Part shown: piece by piece, positions 7,497-14,218 of the stretch
How the letters are laid out: each line of letters starts with the position of its first letter
Position numbering within the stretch: position 1 is the stretch's first letter
NCBI GenBank assembly: GCA_030152275.1
Contig: JASLHF010000004.1
Coordinates: 1-35,082 of the forward strand
Direction: 5' to 3'
Length of the DNA: 35,082 bases
Source: Acinetobacter sp.
Lineage (GTDB): Bacteria; Pseudomonadota; Gammaproteobacteria; Pseudomonadales; Moraxellaceae
The notes under the pieces: model-generated
What the model saw: the letters and a program-made list of their open reading frames with translations, nothing else
Told to the model about the DNA's origin: nothing
The model's database searches: none
Made by a program: the position numbers and the translations under genes

Positions 7497-7516
7497 TAGC
7501 AAAAAAGCCGCTTCAA
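7488..7516 (-). promoter_or_regulatory. Sigma-70 promoter of the tetR-type gene
   Basis: On the minus strand, -35 TTGAAG (7511-7516) and -10 TAAAAT (7488-7493) are separated by exactly 17 bases. Matches to consensus are 4/6 and 5/6. The -10 lies within the inverted repeat at 7484-7496. Confidence 0.6.
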
Positions 7517-7655
7517 AACGACGCGGGCGGCTGACTGGACAGCAGCAAAATTATGCGTGCTTTTTATTTTATCGCCTCGGCTGCAATGACAGCGCTTTAA
7601 CCCGCTATTGCCTAAAACTGGCCATGCTGGCGCAGTCAGCACCGGCTGCAAGATC

Positions 7656-7664
7656 TGTTATAAT
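7656..7664 (+). promoter_or_regulatory. Extended -10 promoter element of rph
   Basis: TGTTATAAT is a perfect -10 box (7659-7664) with the TGn extension, 38 bases upstream of the rph start codon. No good -35 box is visible, which is acceptable for an extended -10 promoter. Confidence 0.55.
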
Positions 7665-7701
7665 CAGGCGCAATTTATTTTGTCAGATTTAAGGATTCAA
7701 G

Positions 7702-8418
7702 ATGCGTATCGACCAGCGAGCATTAGACCAGTTACGTGAAGTCAAAATCACCCGCAACTACACACGCTATGCCGAAGGTTCGGTATTGGTTGAATTTGGA
7801 CATACCAAAGTACTGTGTACTGCGAGCATCGATAATTCCGTGCCGCGTTTTTTAAAAGGTCAAGGCCAAGGCTGGGTGACTGCAGAATACGGCATGCTGC
7901 CGCGTTCGACTCATACCCGTTCTGACCGTGAAGCCGCCCGCGGCAAGCAAAGCGGCCGTACACAGGAAATTCAGCGCCTGATCGGACGCAGCCTGCGCGC
8001 CATGGTTGATTTAAAAAAACTGGGTGAAAATACCATTACGATTGACTGTGACGTCATTCAGGCTGACGGCGGCACTCGTACTGCATCAATTACCGGCGCT
8101 GCCGTAGCTTTGATTGACGCGATGAATGTATTGCTGGAAAAGAAAAAAATTAAGCATGATCCTTTAAAAGGCTTAGTGGCTGCGGTATCTGTGGGCATGT
8201 ATAAAGATGAAGCGCTGCTGGATTTGTGCTATGAAGAAGATTCAAACTGCCAAACTGATTTGAACGTGGTGATGACGCAAGCCGGTGAATTTATTGAACT
8301 GCAGGGGACTGCAGAAGACAAGCCGTTTAGCCGCGCGCAGTGTAATGAAATGCTGGAACTGGCAGAAAAAGGCATTCAGGAACTGATCAAAAAACAGCAG
8401 GAAGCTTTGGGCTGGTAA
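7702..8418 (+). CDS. rph: Ribonuclease PH
   Basis: A phosphorolytic 3'-to-5' exoribonuclease that trims tRNA precursors, working as a hexamer in the cytoplasm. The 238-residue protein starts MRIDQRALDQLREVKITRNY. It contains the family segments GSVLVEFGHTKVLCTAS, WVTAEYGMLPRSTHTRS with the Arg-rich substrate region, and IDCDVIQADGGTRTASITG. The length is standard and there is no frameshift, unlike the broken rph of E. coli K-12. AAGGA lies six bases before the ATG. It is a single gene, ended by a bidirectional terminator shared with nadC. Confidence 0.97.
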   Translation: MRIDQRALDQLREVKITRNYTRYAEGSVLVEFGHTKVLCTASIDNSVPRFLKGQGQGWVTAEYGMLPRSTHTRSDREAARGKQSGRTQEIQRLIGRSLRAMVDLKKLGENTITIDCDVIQADGGTRTASITGAAVALIDAMNVLLEKKKIKHDPLKGLVAAVSVGMYKDEALLDLCYEEDSNCQTDLNVVMTQAGEFIELQGTAEDKPFSRAQCNEMLELAEKGIQELIKKQQEALGW

Positions 8419-8444
8419 TACAGTTTGCAGCACAACTGCTCAGT

Positions 8445-8478
8445 GATAAAAAACGCGCCTGAAGGCGCGTTTTTTATC
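8445..8478. terminator. Bidirectional terminator between rph and nadC
   Basis: A 15-bp stem (8445-8459 with 8464-8478) has a GC core ACGCGCC/GGCGCGT and A/T flanks, giving a T-run in both directions. It serves both convergent genes. Confidence 0.92.
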
Positions 8479-8532
8479 AGATTTATCTTTTGGGGTACTT
8501 CAGCGCTAGAGAAAGCACTGCCTGCTGGCGTA

Positions 8533-9384
8533 TCAGCTTTCAGGATTAAAGCGCATGGACAGATCGACTGCTTTGACATCTTTGGTCAGCACGCCCATTG
8601 AAATGTAATCGACACCGCTGCTTGCGACTTCGCGCAGGTTTTCAATAGTTATATTTCCAGACGCTTCCAGCTTGCAGCGGCCGGCTACATGCTGCACGGC
8701 ATCGATCATTTGCTGCTGGCTGAAATTGTCCAGCATTACAATATCCGCTTTCGCTTCAAGCGCTTGATTCAGTTCATCCCAGGTTTCGACTTCGACTTCG
8801 ACTGGCTTGCCCGGCGCAATACTGTGCGCTTTGGTGATGGCTTGCGCAATGCCGCCAGCGGCCATAATGTGATTTTCTTTAATTAAAAAGGCATCAAATA
8901 ATCCTAGACGGTGATTTTGACCGCCGCCGACCGCAACGGCATATTTTTGTGCAATACGCAGGCCCGGCAAGGTTTTTCGGGTATCCAGCAGTTTGGTATT
9001 TAAGCCATCCAGCTGTTTGACATAGTCTGCAGTTTTTGTGGCTACAGCAGATAGAGTCTGAATGAAATTCAGCGCCGGACGCTCAACAGTCAGCAGGCTG
9101 CGCGCCGGGCCAGACAGCGTTAAAAAGATTTCGTTGGGCGCTACGCGGTCGCCGTCATTTTTCAGCCATGTGATCTTTACTGCAGGATCATAAGCTTGAA
9201 TCAGCGCATTCACCCAAGGCTGGCCCGCCAGAACCATGTCTTCACGGCTGATAATGGCTGCAGCCGCCTGTTCATCTTCAGGGGTCAGCAGCGCTGTAAT
9301 GTCAGCCTCGCCAATATCTTCCTGCAGCGCTTGCTGAATATTGATTTGGATGGATTGTTCAAGCAAAGATTGAGGTATGCTCAT
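8533..9384 (-). CDS. nadC: Quinolinate phosphoribosyltransferase (carboxylating)
   Basis: Converts quinolinate and PRPP to nicotinate mononucleotide, CO2 and pyrophosphate in de novo NAD synthesis. The 283-residue protein carries ERPALNFIQTLSAVAT and LLDTRKTLPGLR, then KYAVAVGGGQNHRLGLFDA and LIKENHI. The PRPP-binding end is LEASGNITIENL and SGVDYISMGVLT. These are the complete NadC signatures. The start ATG has GGAA close upstream. It is divergent from ampD with a 175-base gap and convergent with rph. With pncA and pncB it makes three NAD-synthesis genes in this window, though they are not linked in one operon. Confidence 0.96.
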   Translation of the reverse strand: MSIPQSLLEQSIQINIQQALQEDIGEADITALLTPEDEQAAAAIISREDMVLAGQPWVNALIQAYDPAVKITWLKNDGDRVAPNEIFLTLSGPARSLLTVERPALNFIQTLSAVATKTADYVKQLDGLNTKLLDTRKTLPGLRIAQKYAVAVGGGQNHRLGLFDAFLIKENHIMAAGGIAQAITKAHSIAPGKPVEVEVETWDELNQALEAKADIVMLDNFSQQQMIDAVQHVAGRCKLEASGNITIENLREVASSGVDYISMGVLTKDVKAVDLSMRFNPES

Positions 9385-9559
9385 AAAGTTCCGTCTTTTT
9401 AACCCAAGAAAATGTGCGCGCTATAGTAACACTGTTCTGGAAAATGAGCGATTTTTCGTACAGGAGGCGGGCTGGAATTGAGATTTGCAGATGAAAGTTT
9501 TAGCATTAGGGATTGAAACTTTGCCGGCGGGCAAGTTAAAAAACAATTAGGATCACGAT

Positions 9560-10132
9560 ATGCCGCAACAAGCGCAATTTCAGGTGCTGAACGGGGAGCT
9601 GCTGGGCGCGCGCCAAATTCCATCGCCAAACTTTAACCAGCGGCCGCAGCAGTCAGACATTCAGCTGCTGGTGGTGCACAATATCAGTCTGCCGCCGTCG
9701 CAGTTCGGCCGAGGGTATATTGAACAGTTTTTTCAGAATCAATTAGACTGGTCAGCGCATCCATATTTTCAAACGATTGAAGGCATGCAGGTGTCTGCGC
9801 ATCTGCTGATTTTGCGTGACGGCCAGGCGCTGCAGTTTGTTAATTTCAATGACCGCGCTTGGCACGCAGGGCGCTCCAGCTATCTGGGGCTGAATGAATG
9901 CAATGACTATTCCATTGGCATTGAACTGGAAGGCAGTGATGATCAGCCCTTTGAACAGGCGCAGTATCAAACGCTGGCGGCGGTTACGGCCTGCCTGCAG
10001 CAGGCCTATCCTAAAATTCAGCAGCATCTGGCAGGACACTCTGATATTGCGCCGGGGCGCAAGACTGATCCGGGGCCATTTTTTGACTGGGCGCATTTCA
10101 GAGCTCAATTGCATCATTTTAAAAATAAATAA
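9560..10132 (+). CDS. ampD: 1,6-anhydro-N-acetylmuramyl-L-alanine amidase AmpD
   Basis: A cytoplasmic zinc amidase that cuts the peptide from anhydro-muropeptides during wall recycling. Its loss raises AmpC beta-lactamase in species with AmpR. The 190-residue protein shows the amidase_2 fold with zinc ligands His40 (VVHN), His160 (AGHSDIAPGRKTDPG) and Asp170. The catalytic-side Glu122 is in IGIELEGSD. There is no signal peptide, as expected for AmpD rather than AmiD. It is followed by murJ after 86 bases, so the two envelope genes may be co-transcribed, but a hairpin lies between them. Confidence 0.95.
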   Translation: MPQQAQFQVLNGELLGARQIPSPNFNQRPQQSDIQLLVVHNISLPPSQFGRGYIEQFFQNQLDWSAHPYFQTIEGMQVSAHLLILRDGQALQFVNFNDRAWHAGRSSYLGLNECNDYSIGIELEGSDDQPFEQAQYQTLAAVTACLQQAYPKIQQHLAGHSDIAPGRKTDPGPFFDWAHFRAQLHHFKNK

Positions 10133-10144
10133 ATAACAACATTC

Positions 10145-10174
10145 GGGCCAAATTATTCAATGAAAATTTGGCCC
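10145..10174 (+). other. Perfect hairpin between ampD and murJ
   Basis: GGGCCAAATT (10145-10154) pairs with AATTTGGCCC (10165-10174) around a 10-base loop. Only AAGTTT follows, so it is a poor terminator. It may act as a partial terminator or an mRNA-stabilising 3' end for ampD. Confidence 0.4.
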
Positions 10175-10218
10175 AAGTTTCATTACAATAGCGGCAATTT
10201 AAAAAATAGGTGAATACG

Positions 10219-11760
10219 ATGGCATTATGGCGATCGACCGTCATTGTCAGTGCAATGACCATGCTGTCACGGGTCTTGGGGCTAGTGCGGGATATTGTGC
10301 TGCTGAATGTATTTGGCGCAGGCAAAGATTTCGATACCTTTGTGGTGGCATTCCGTATTCCCAATTTTTTCCGGCGCCTGTTTGCCGAAGGGGCATTTTC
10401 GCAGGCGTTTATTCCGGTTTTGACTGAATATAAAACCAGCCGAACGCATGCTGAAGTCCAGATTCTAATTAGCCGGGTATTCGGCTGCCTTGCAACATTT
10501 ATGAGCGCGCTGACCTTTGTGGCTATGGTGGCGGCGCCGGCGATTATTTATATTTATGCGCCGGGTTTCCATGATGATCCGGAAAAATTTGCACTGGCTG
10601 CAGATATGTTCCGCCTGACTATTCCGTATTTGCTGTTTATGTCGCTGACCGCATTTGCCAGTAGTATTTTAAATAGCTACGGTTCATTTACTTCGCCGGC
10701 TTTTTCACCCGTGCTGCTGAATGTCGCTATGATAGCCGGCGCAGTTTGGCTAACACCGCATATGGCACAGCCAATTATGGCGCTGGGCTGGTCCGTGCTG
10801 ATTGCCGGCGTTTTACAGCTGGCAATTCAGATTCCGGAATTGTGGAATAAAAAATTGCTGATTCCGCCTAAAGTGGATTTCAAGCACGAAGGCGTAGACC
10901 GCATTATGAAACTGATGCTTCCGGCGCTGTTCGGGGTATCGGTCACTCAAATTAACCTGCTGCTGAACACTATTTGGGCTTCCTTTATGCAGGATGGTTC
11001 AGTGTCTTGGCTGTACAGTGCGGAACGCATGACAGAGCTGCCGCTGGGGCTGATTGGCGTGGCGATCGGCACGGTGATTCTGCCTTCTTTATCCGCGCGC
11101 CATGCCGAGCAGGATCAGGCTAAATTCCGCGGCATGATTGATTGGGCGGCCAAAGTGATTATTCTGGTGGGTGTGCCTGCCAGCATCGCCTTGTTTATGC
11201 TGTCGACGCCGATTATTCAGGCGCTGTTCCAGCGCGGTGAATTTACTGTGCAGGACACCCAAATGACGGCGCTTGCGCTGCAGTGCATGAGTGCAGGAGT
11301 GATTTCTTTTATGCTGATTAAAGTGTTTGCGCCGGGTTTTTACGCGCAGCAGGACACAAAAACGCCAGTACGTGTGGGCTTAATGGCTGTGGCAGCCAAT
11401 GCCATTTTAAACGTGGTATTCATTGGTTTCTTTAAGCTGATTGACTGGCATGCGGAGCATATGGCTTTAGCGCTGGCATCTTCCGGTTCAGCGCTGGTGA
11501 ATGCCGGCATGCTGTATTTTTATCTGCATAAACGCAATATTTACCGCTTTGGGGCGCATTGGAAAAAATTGGGACTTCAGTTCGCGATTGCTAATGCGGC
11601 GATGATCGCGGTGCTGTGGTACGCGCTGACATGGTATAACGGCGAAGTTTCGCAATGGATCCGAATTGCTGAGGTGATTGGTTTTTGTATTGCTGGCGCT
11701 GCGGCTTATGGCGCTGGGCTGCTGGCAACTGGTTTCCGTCCGCGCCATTTGCGTCCTTAA
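10219..11760 (+). CDS. murJ: Lipid II flippase MurJ (MviN)
   Basis: A 513-residue inner-membrane protein of the MOP superfamily that moves lipid II across the membrane for peptidoglycan synthesis. It begins MALWRSTVIVSAMTMLSRVLG, with the family signature LGLVRDIVL and FRIPNFFRRLFAEGAFSQAFIPVL in the first helices. About fourteen hydrophobic segments follow, including APGFHDDPEKF, SWLYSAERMTELPLGLIGVAIGTVILP and FAPGFYAQQDTKTPVR. ATG at 10219 is used because AGGTGA lies five bases before it. A GTG at 10210 would overlap that site. It ends in a strong terminator shared with the DUF1328 gene. Confidence 0.96.
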   Translation: MALWRSTVIVSAMTMLSRVLGLVRDIVLLNVFGAGKDFDTFVVAFRIPNFFRRLFAEGAFSQAFIPVLTEYKTSRTHAEVQILISRVFGCLATFMSALTFVAMVAAPAIIYIYAPGFHDDPEKFALAADMFRLTIPYLLFMSLTAFASSILNSYGSFTSPAFSPVLLNVAMIAGAVWLTPHMAQPIMALGWSVLIAGVLQLAIQIPELWNKKLLIPPKVDFKHEGVDRIMKLMLPALFGVSVTQINLLLNTIWASFMQDGSVSWLYSAERMTELPLGLIGVAIGTVILPSLSARHAEQDQAKFRGMIDWAAKVIILVGVPASIALFMLSTPIIQALFQRGEFTVQDTQMTALALQCMSAGVISFMLIKVFAPGFYAQQDTKTPVRVGLMAVAANAILNVVFIGFFKLIDWHAEHMALALASSGSALVNAGMLYFYLHKRNIYRFGAHWKKLGLQFAIANAAMIAVLWYALTWYNGEVSQWIRIAEVIGFCIAGAAAYGAGLLATGFRPRHLRP

Positions 11761-11850
11761 AATCTAAGCTAACAAAGTTGCGCTTAAGTTTATAGATCAA
11801 TAAATTGATAAAGCATTTTTATAAATTTTTGCGTTAAAAATATACAGCTG

Positions 11851-11881
11851 AAAAATAAGCGCCATGCAGGCGCTTATTTTT
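11851..11881. terminator. Bidirectional terminator between murJ and the DUF1328 gene
   Basis: A 13-bp perfect stem (11851-11863 with 11869-11881) has arms AAAAATAAGCGCC/GGCGCTTATTTTT, with T-runs on both strands. Confidence 0.9.
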
Positions 11882-11938
11882 GGGAGCTTGGATTAAAACT
11901 GGGTATTCCCAAAGTGGTTTAACTGAATGCAGAAGTAC

Positions 11939-12097
11939 TTATACCTTGCCGCGGGACAGGAAGCCCACGATCGCAAGAATGACTGCGATGACCAGTAGAA
12001 TAACTGCAAAATCTTTAGATAGCCCAGCGACGCCGCCGAAGCCTAACAGGCTCGCAATCAGCGCGATGACCGCAAATATAATAGCCCAACGAAACAT
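11939..12097 (-). CDS. DUF1328 small membrane protein (YtjA family)
   Basis: A 52-residue protein starting MFRWAIIFAVIALIASLLGF and ending AIVGFLSRGKV, with two transmembrane helices joined by GGVAGLSKD. This is the characteristic DUF1328/YtjA pattern. The function is unknown, and related genes are often stress-induced. ATG at 12097 is chosen because GGAG lies seven bases upstream. The longer frame to 12157 adds 20 residues that do not fit the family. It is a single gene. Confidence 0.88.
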   Translation of the reverse strand: MFRWAIIFAVIALIASLLGFGGVAGLSKDFAVILLVIAVILAIVGFLSRGKV

Positions 12098-12288
12098 TGT
12101 ACTTCTCCATGTGTTTTTATTCTGAATTTCAGTATAGGAGCATGCGTATATCCGCACTGTTATTCTTTTGTTGAATGAGTTTGATTAAATTGTGATCATT
12201 TATTATCAATGTATAATCAAAACATTGCGCAAAAAGCGCAGCCTGCCGCGGTTATAATGGCCAGCGATATTGGAGTGAATGTAGAGCG

Positions 12289-12741
12289 ATGACTGAATTA
12301 CTGCGCCCGCAATTTTGGACCCGCTATGCCTTAGCGGAGCTGAACCACGCTGAATGGGAAGCGCTATGCGATGGCTGCGGAAAATGCTGCCTCATTAAGC
12401 TTGAAGATGAAGACACGCAGGAAATTGCCTATACCAAGGTGGCTTGTAAACTGCTGGATTGCCGGACTGGCCATTGCTCAAATTACACTGCGCGCAAAGA
12501 GTTTGTTCCAGACTGCATTCAGCTGACGCCGGAAAAATTGGCGCAGATCCGCTGGCTGCCCTCCAGCTGCGCTTACCGACGCTTGGCTGAAGGTAAAAGC
12601 CTGCCGTCATGGCATTATTTAATCAGCGGCAGCCGTGAAAGTATTTTAAGCGCCAGAAAGTCAGCTGCCGGGCGCTGCATCAGTGAAAGTGAGGTGCATG
12701 AAGATGAAATTGAAGATTATATTGTACGCTGGGTACGTTAA
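12289..12741 (+). CDS. YcgN-type CxxCxxCC cluster protein (UPF0260)
   Basis: A 150-residue cytoplasmic protein. The N-terminal cysteine cluster DGCGKCC contains Cys27, Cys30, Cys33 and Cys34. Cys53, Cys58, Cys63 and Cys76 (VACKLLDCRTGHCSNY, PDC) follow, all in the YcgN/YkgJ pattern thought to bind zinc or an iron-sulfur cluster. The C-terminal parts LPSSCAYRRLAEGK and LPSWHYLISG fit the same family. The biochemical role is unknown. A TATAAT box lies at 12253-12258, 31 bases upstream. It is followed by a methyltransferase gene 65 bases later in the same direction with no terminator between, so they may share a transcript. Confidence 0.88.
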   Translation: MTELLRPQFWTRYALAELNHAEWEALCDGCGKCCLIKLEDEDTQEIAYTKVACKLLDCRTGHCSNYTARKEFVPDCIQLTPEKLAQIRWLPSSCAYRRLAEGKSLPSWHYLISGSRESILSARKSAAGRCISESEVHEDEIEDYIVRWVR

Positions 12742-12806
12742 GCCTGTTAATTATATTTGACGCGCTCTGAGGCTGAAGAACTGAATCTGTGCAGGAGAAT
12801 GCCGAG

Positions 12807-13655
12807 ATGAGCCAAAACGTGATTGCGCCGGAGTCTACTGCTGCGCGTGTCGCTTTATGGCGTGCGCTGCATACAGAGCTGGAACAGGCGCCGCTGATTT
12901 TTGAGGACCGTGTTGGCCTGGAACTGCTGGGCGATGATGAAGACTGGCGCCAGCGCCCAGACATGCATCCGCAGCAGACAGCAAATTTCCGCGCATCTAT
13001 TGTCGCGCGTGCGCGCTTTATTGAAGATTATGTGCAGGCGCAGCTGGAAGCCGGCATACAGCAGTACGTGATTTTAGGGGCAGGGCTGGACAGTTTTGCC
13101 CAGCGCCGTCCAGAACTTCTGCAAGAAATGCAGGTCTTTGAAGTCGATCAGGCTGGACCGCAGCGATGGAAACGGCAGCGTTTGAAGGCGTTGCATTATG
13201 CGCAACCCAGCCAGCTGCATTTTGTAGAAGCTGATTTTGAACAGGGCTGGCAAGATGCTTTGCTGCAGGCGGGTTTTGATTTGAGCCGTCCGGCTATTGC
13301 GGTATCCACCGGGGTCAGCATGTATTTAAGCCATGAGGCCAATTTAAATACGTGTGAGCATATGAGCCGTTTGGCGCCGGGTTCCAGCTTTATCAGCAGT
13401 TTTATTTTGCCTGTGGAACTGGTTGAGCCGGAATATCAAGCTGACTTTAAAGCATCCATGCAAGGCGCAGCGCGCAGCGGCCATCCGTTTATGAGTCTTT
13501 ACCGGCCGGAAGACGCAGAAATACTGATGAAACAAGGCGGTTTTGCACAGGTGCTGCAGGTGCCTTCACGCGAGCTGGCGCAGCGTTATTTTCAAAACCG
13601 CAATGACGGTTTTACGCTCTCCAGCGGTGAAGAGCTGATGATTGGCCTAACTTAG
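12807..13655 (+). CDS. SAM-dependent methyltransferase, leucine carboxyl methyltransferase (LCM) family
   Basis: A 282-residue cytoplasmic protein of the PF04072 class. It shows the N-terminal TAARVALWRALH helix, the ARARFIEDYVQ segment before the SAM-binding strand, VILGAGLDSFAQR (about 88-100) and the acidic FEVDQ (111-115). The middle strand VSTGVSMYLS corresponds to the family's EGxxxYL motif, here TGVSMYL without the glutamate. The substrate is unknown. Related bacterial proteins modify secondary metabolites or small molecules. ATG at 12807 follows AGGAG by nine bases. It is convergent with the DUF523 gene, with only 23 bases between stops. Confidence 0.82.
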   Translation: MSQNVIAPESTAARVALWRALHTELEQAPLIFEDRVGLELLGDDEDWRQRPDMHPQQTANFRASIVARARFIEDYVQAQLEAGIQQYVILGAGLDSFAQRRPELLQEMQVFEVDQAGPQRWKRQRLKALHYAQPSQLHFVEADFEQGWQDALLQAGFDLSRPAIAVSTGVSMYLSHEANLNTCEHMSRLAPGSSFISSFILPVELVEPEYQADFKASMQGAARSGHPFMSLYRPEDAEILMKQGGFAQVLQVPSRELAQRYFQNRNDGFTLSSGEELMIGLT

Positions 13656-13678
13656 AGATGATTCTGATAGAAGGTTTG

Positions 13679-14170
13679 TCAGCTGGAAAATGTTTCAAAA
13701 AACAGGCCCTGCTGGGTTAAGTATTCAGCTAGCTGCTGCTCTGAAATGACCTCAATGCCATGCTGCAAAAGTAAGGCTGCGGTAATGCCAATGCCCGCTT
13801 GGCGCCTGCCGCTAAAGCTGCCGTCATAAATGCTGTTACGTCCACAGGAAGGGCTATTTTCTTTGAGTACAGCGCAGCGTACTGCATGGCGCTGTGCAAG
13901 CTGTAAAGTAATTTGTGCGCCGTCAATAAAGGCCTGTGTGACATCTGCGCCATTTTCTGTGAGGACTTTGGCGCGGCCTGCCAGCACATCGGCCGCGCTG
14001 CCGCCGTAAATTTCTGCCGGCTCGCGCGGGCAGTTTAATCCGCCCAGCATTTCTGGACAAGCGGTCACGGCTAGACCCTGCTGCTGCAGCCATTGGACTG
14101 CCTGAATATGGTATGATTTTCCGTCATATCGCACCGGCAGACCGGCAAGACAGGCGCTAATTAAATACAT
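13679..14170 (-). CDS. DUF523 protein (YbbK/TudS-like)
   Basis: A 163-residue cytoplasmic protein with the DUF523 pattern SACLAGLPVRYDG at the start, then ACPEMLGGL, CPREPAEI and VLKENSPSCGRNSIYDG. The conserved cysteines are Cys7, Cys38, Cys47 and Cys109. One DUF523 member, TudS, is a [4Fe-4S] thiouracil desulfidase whose cluster is held by three such cysteines. Whether this protein has that activity is not known. It lies 48 bases downstream of the GGDEF-EAL gene on the same strand, so they may be co-transcribed. AGGT lies six bases before the ATG. Confidence 0.85.
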   Translation of the reverse strand: MYLISACLAGLPVRYDGKSYHIQAVQWLQQQGLAVTACPEMLGGLNCPREPAEIYGGSAADVLAGRAKVLTENGADVTQAFIDGAQITLQLAQRHAVRCAVLKENSPSCGRNSIYDGSFSGRRQAGIGITAALLLQHGIEVISEQQLAEYLTQQGLFFETFSS

Positions 14171-14218
14171 GAGGTTACCTATAGCGCGTCAGCGCTGTTG
14201 AGAAGCATAGGCTGCAGT

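Noticed and set aside
9491..9550. 19-codon frame just upstream of ampD, possible leader peptide
   Set aside because: No strong ribosome site, and nothing ties its sequence to cell-wall or regulatory function. It could be chance.
12181..12220. Inverted repeat TTGATTA...TAATCAA between the DUF1328 and YcgN-type genes
   Set aside because: The arms are short and AT-rich with a 26-base spacer, expected by chance in such DNA.
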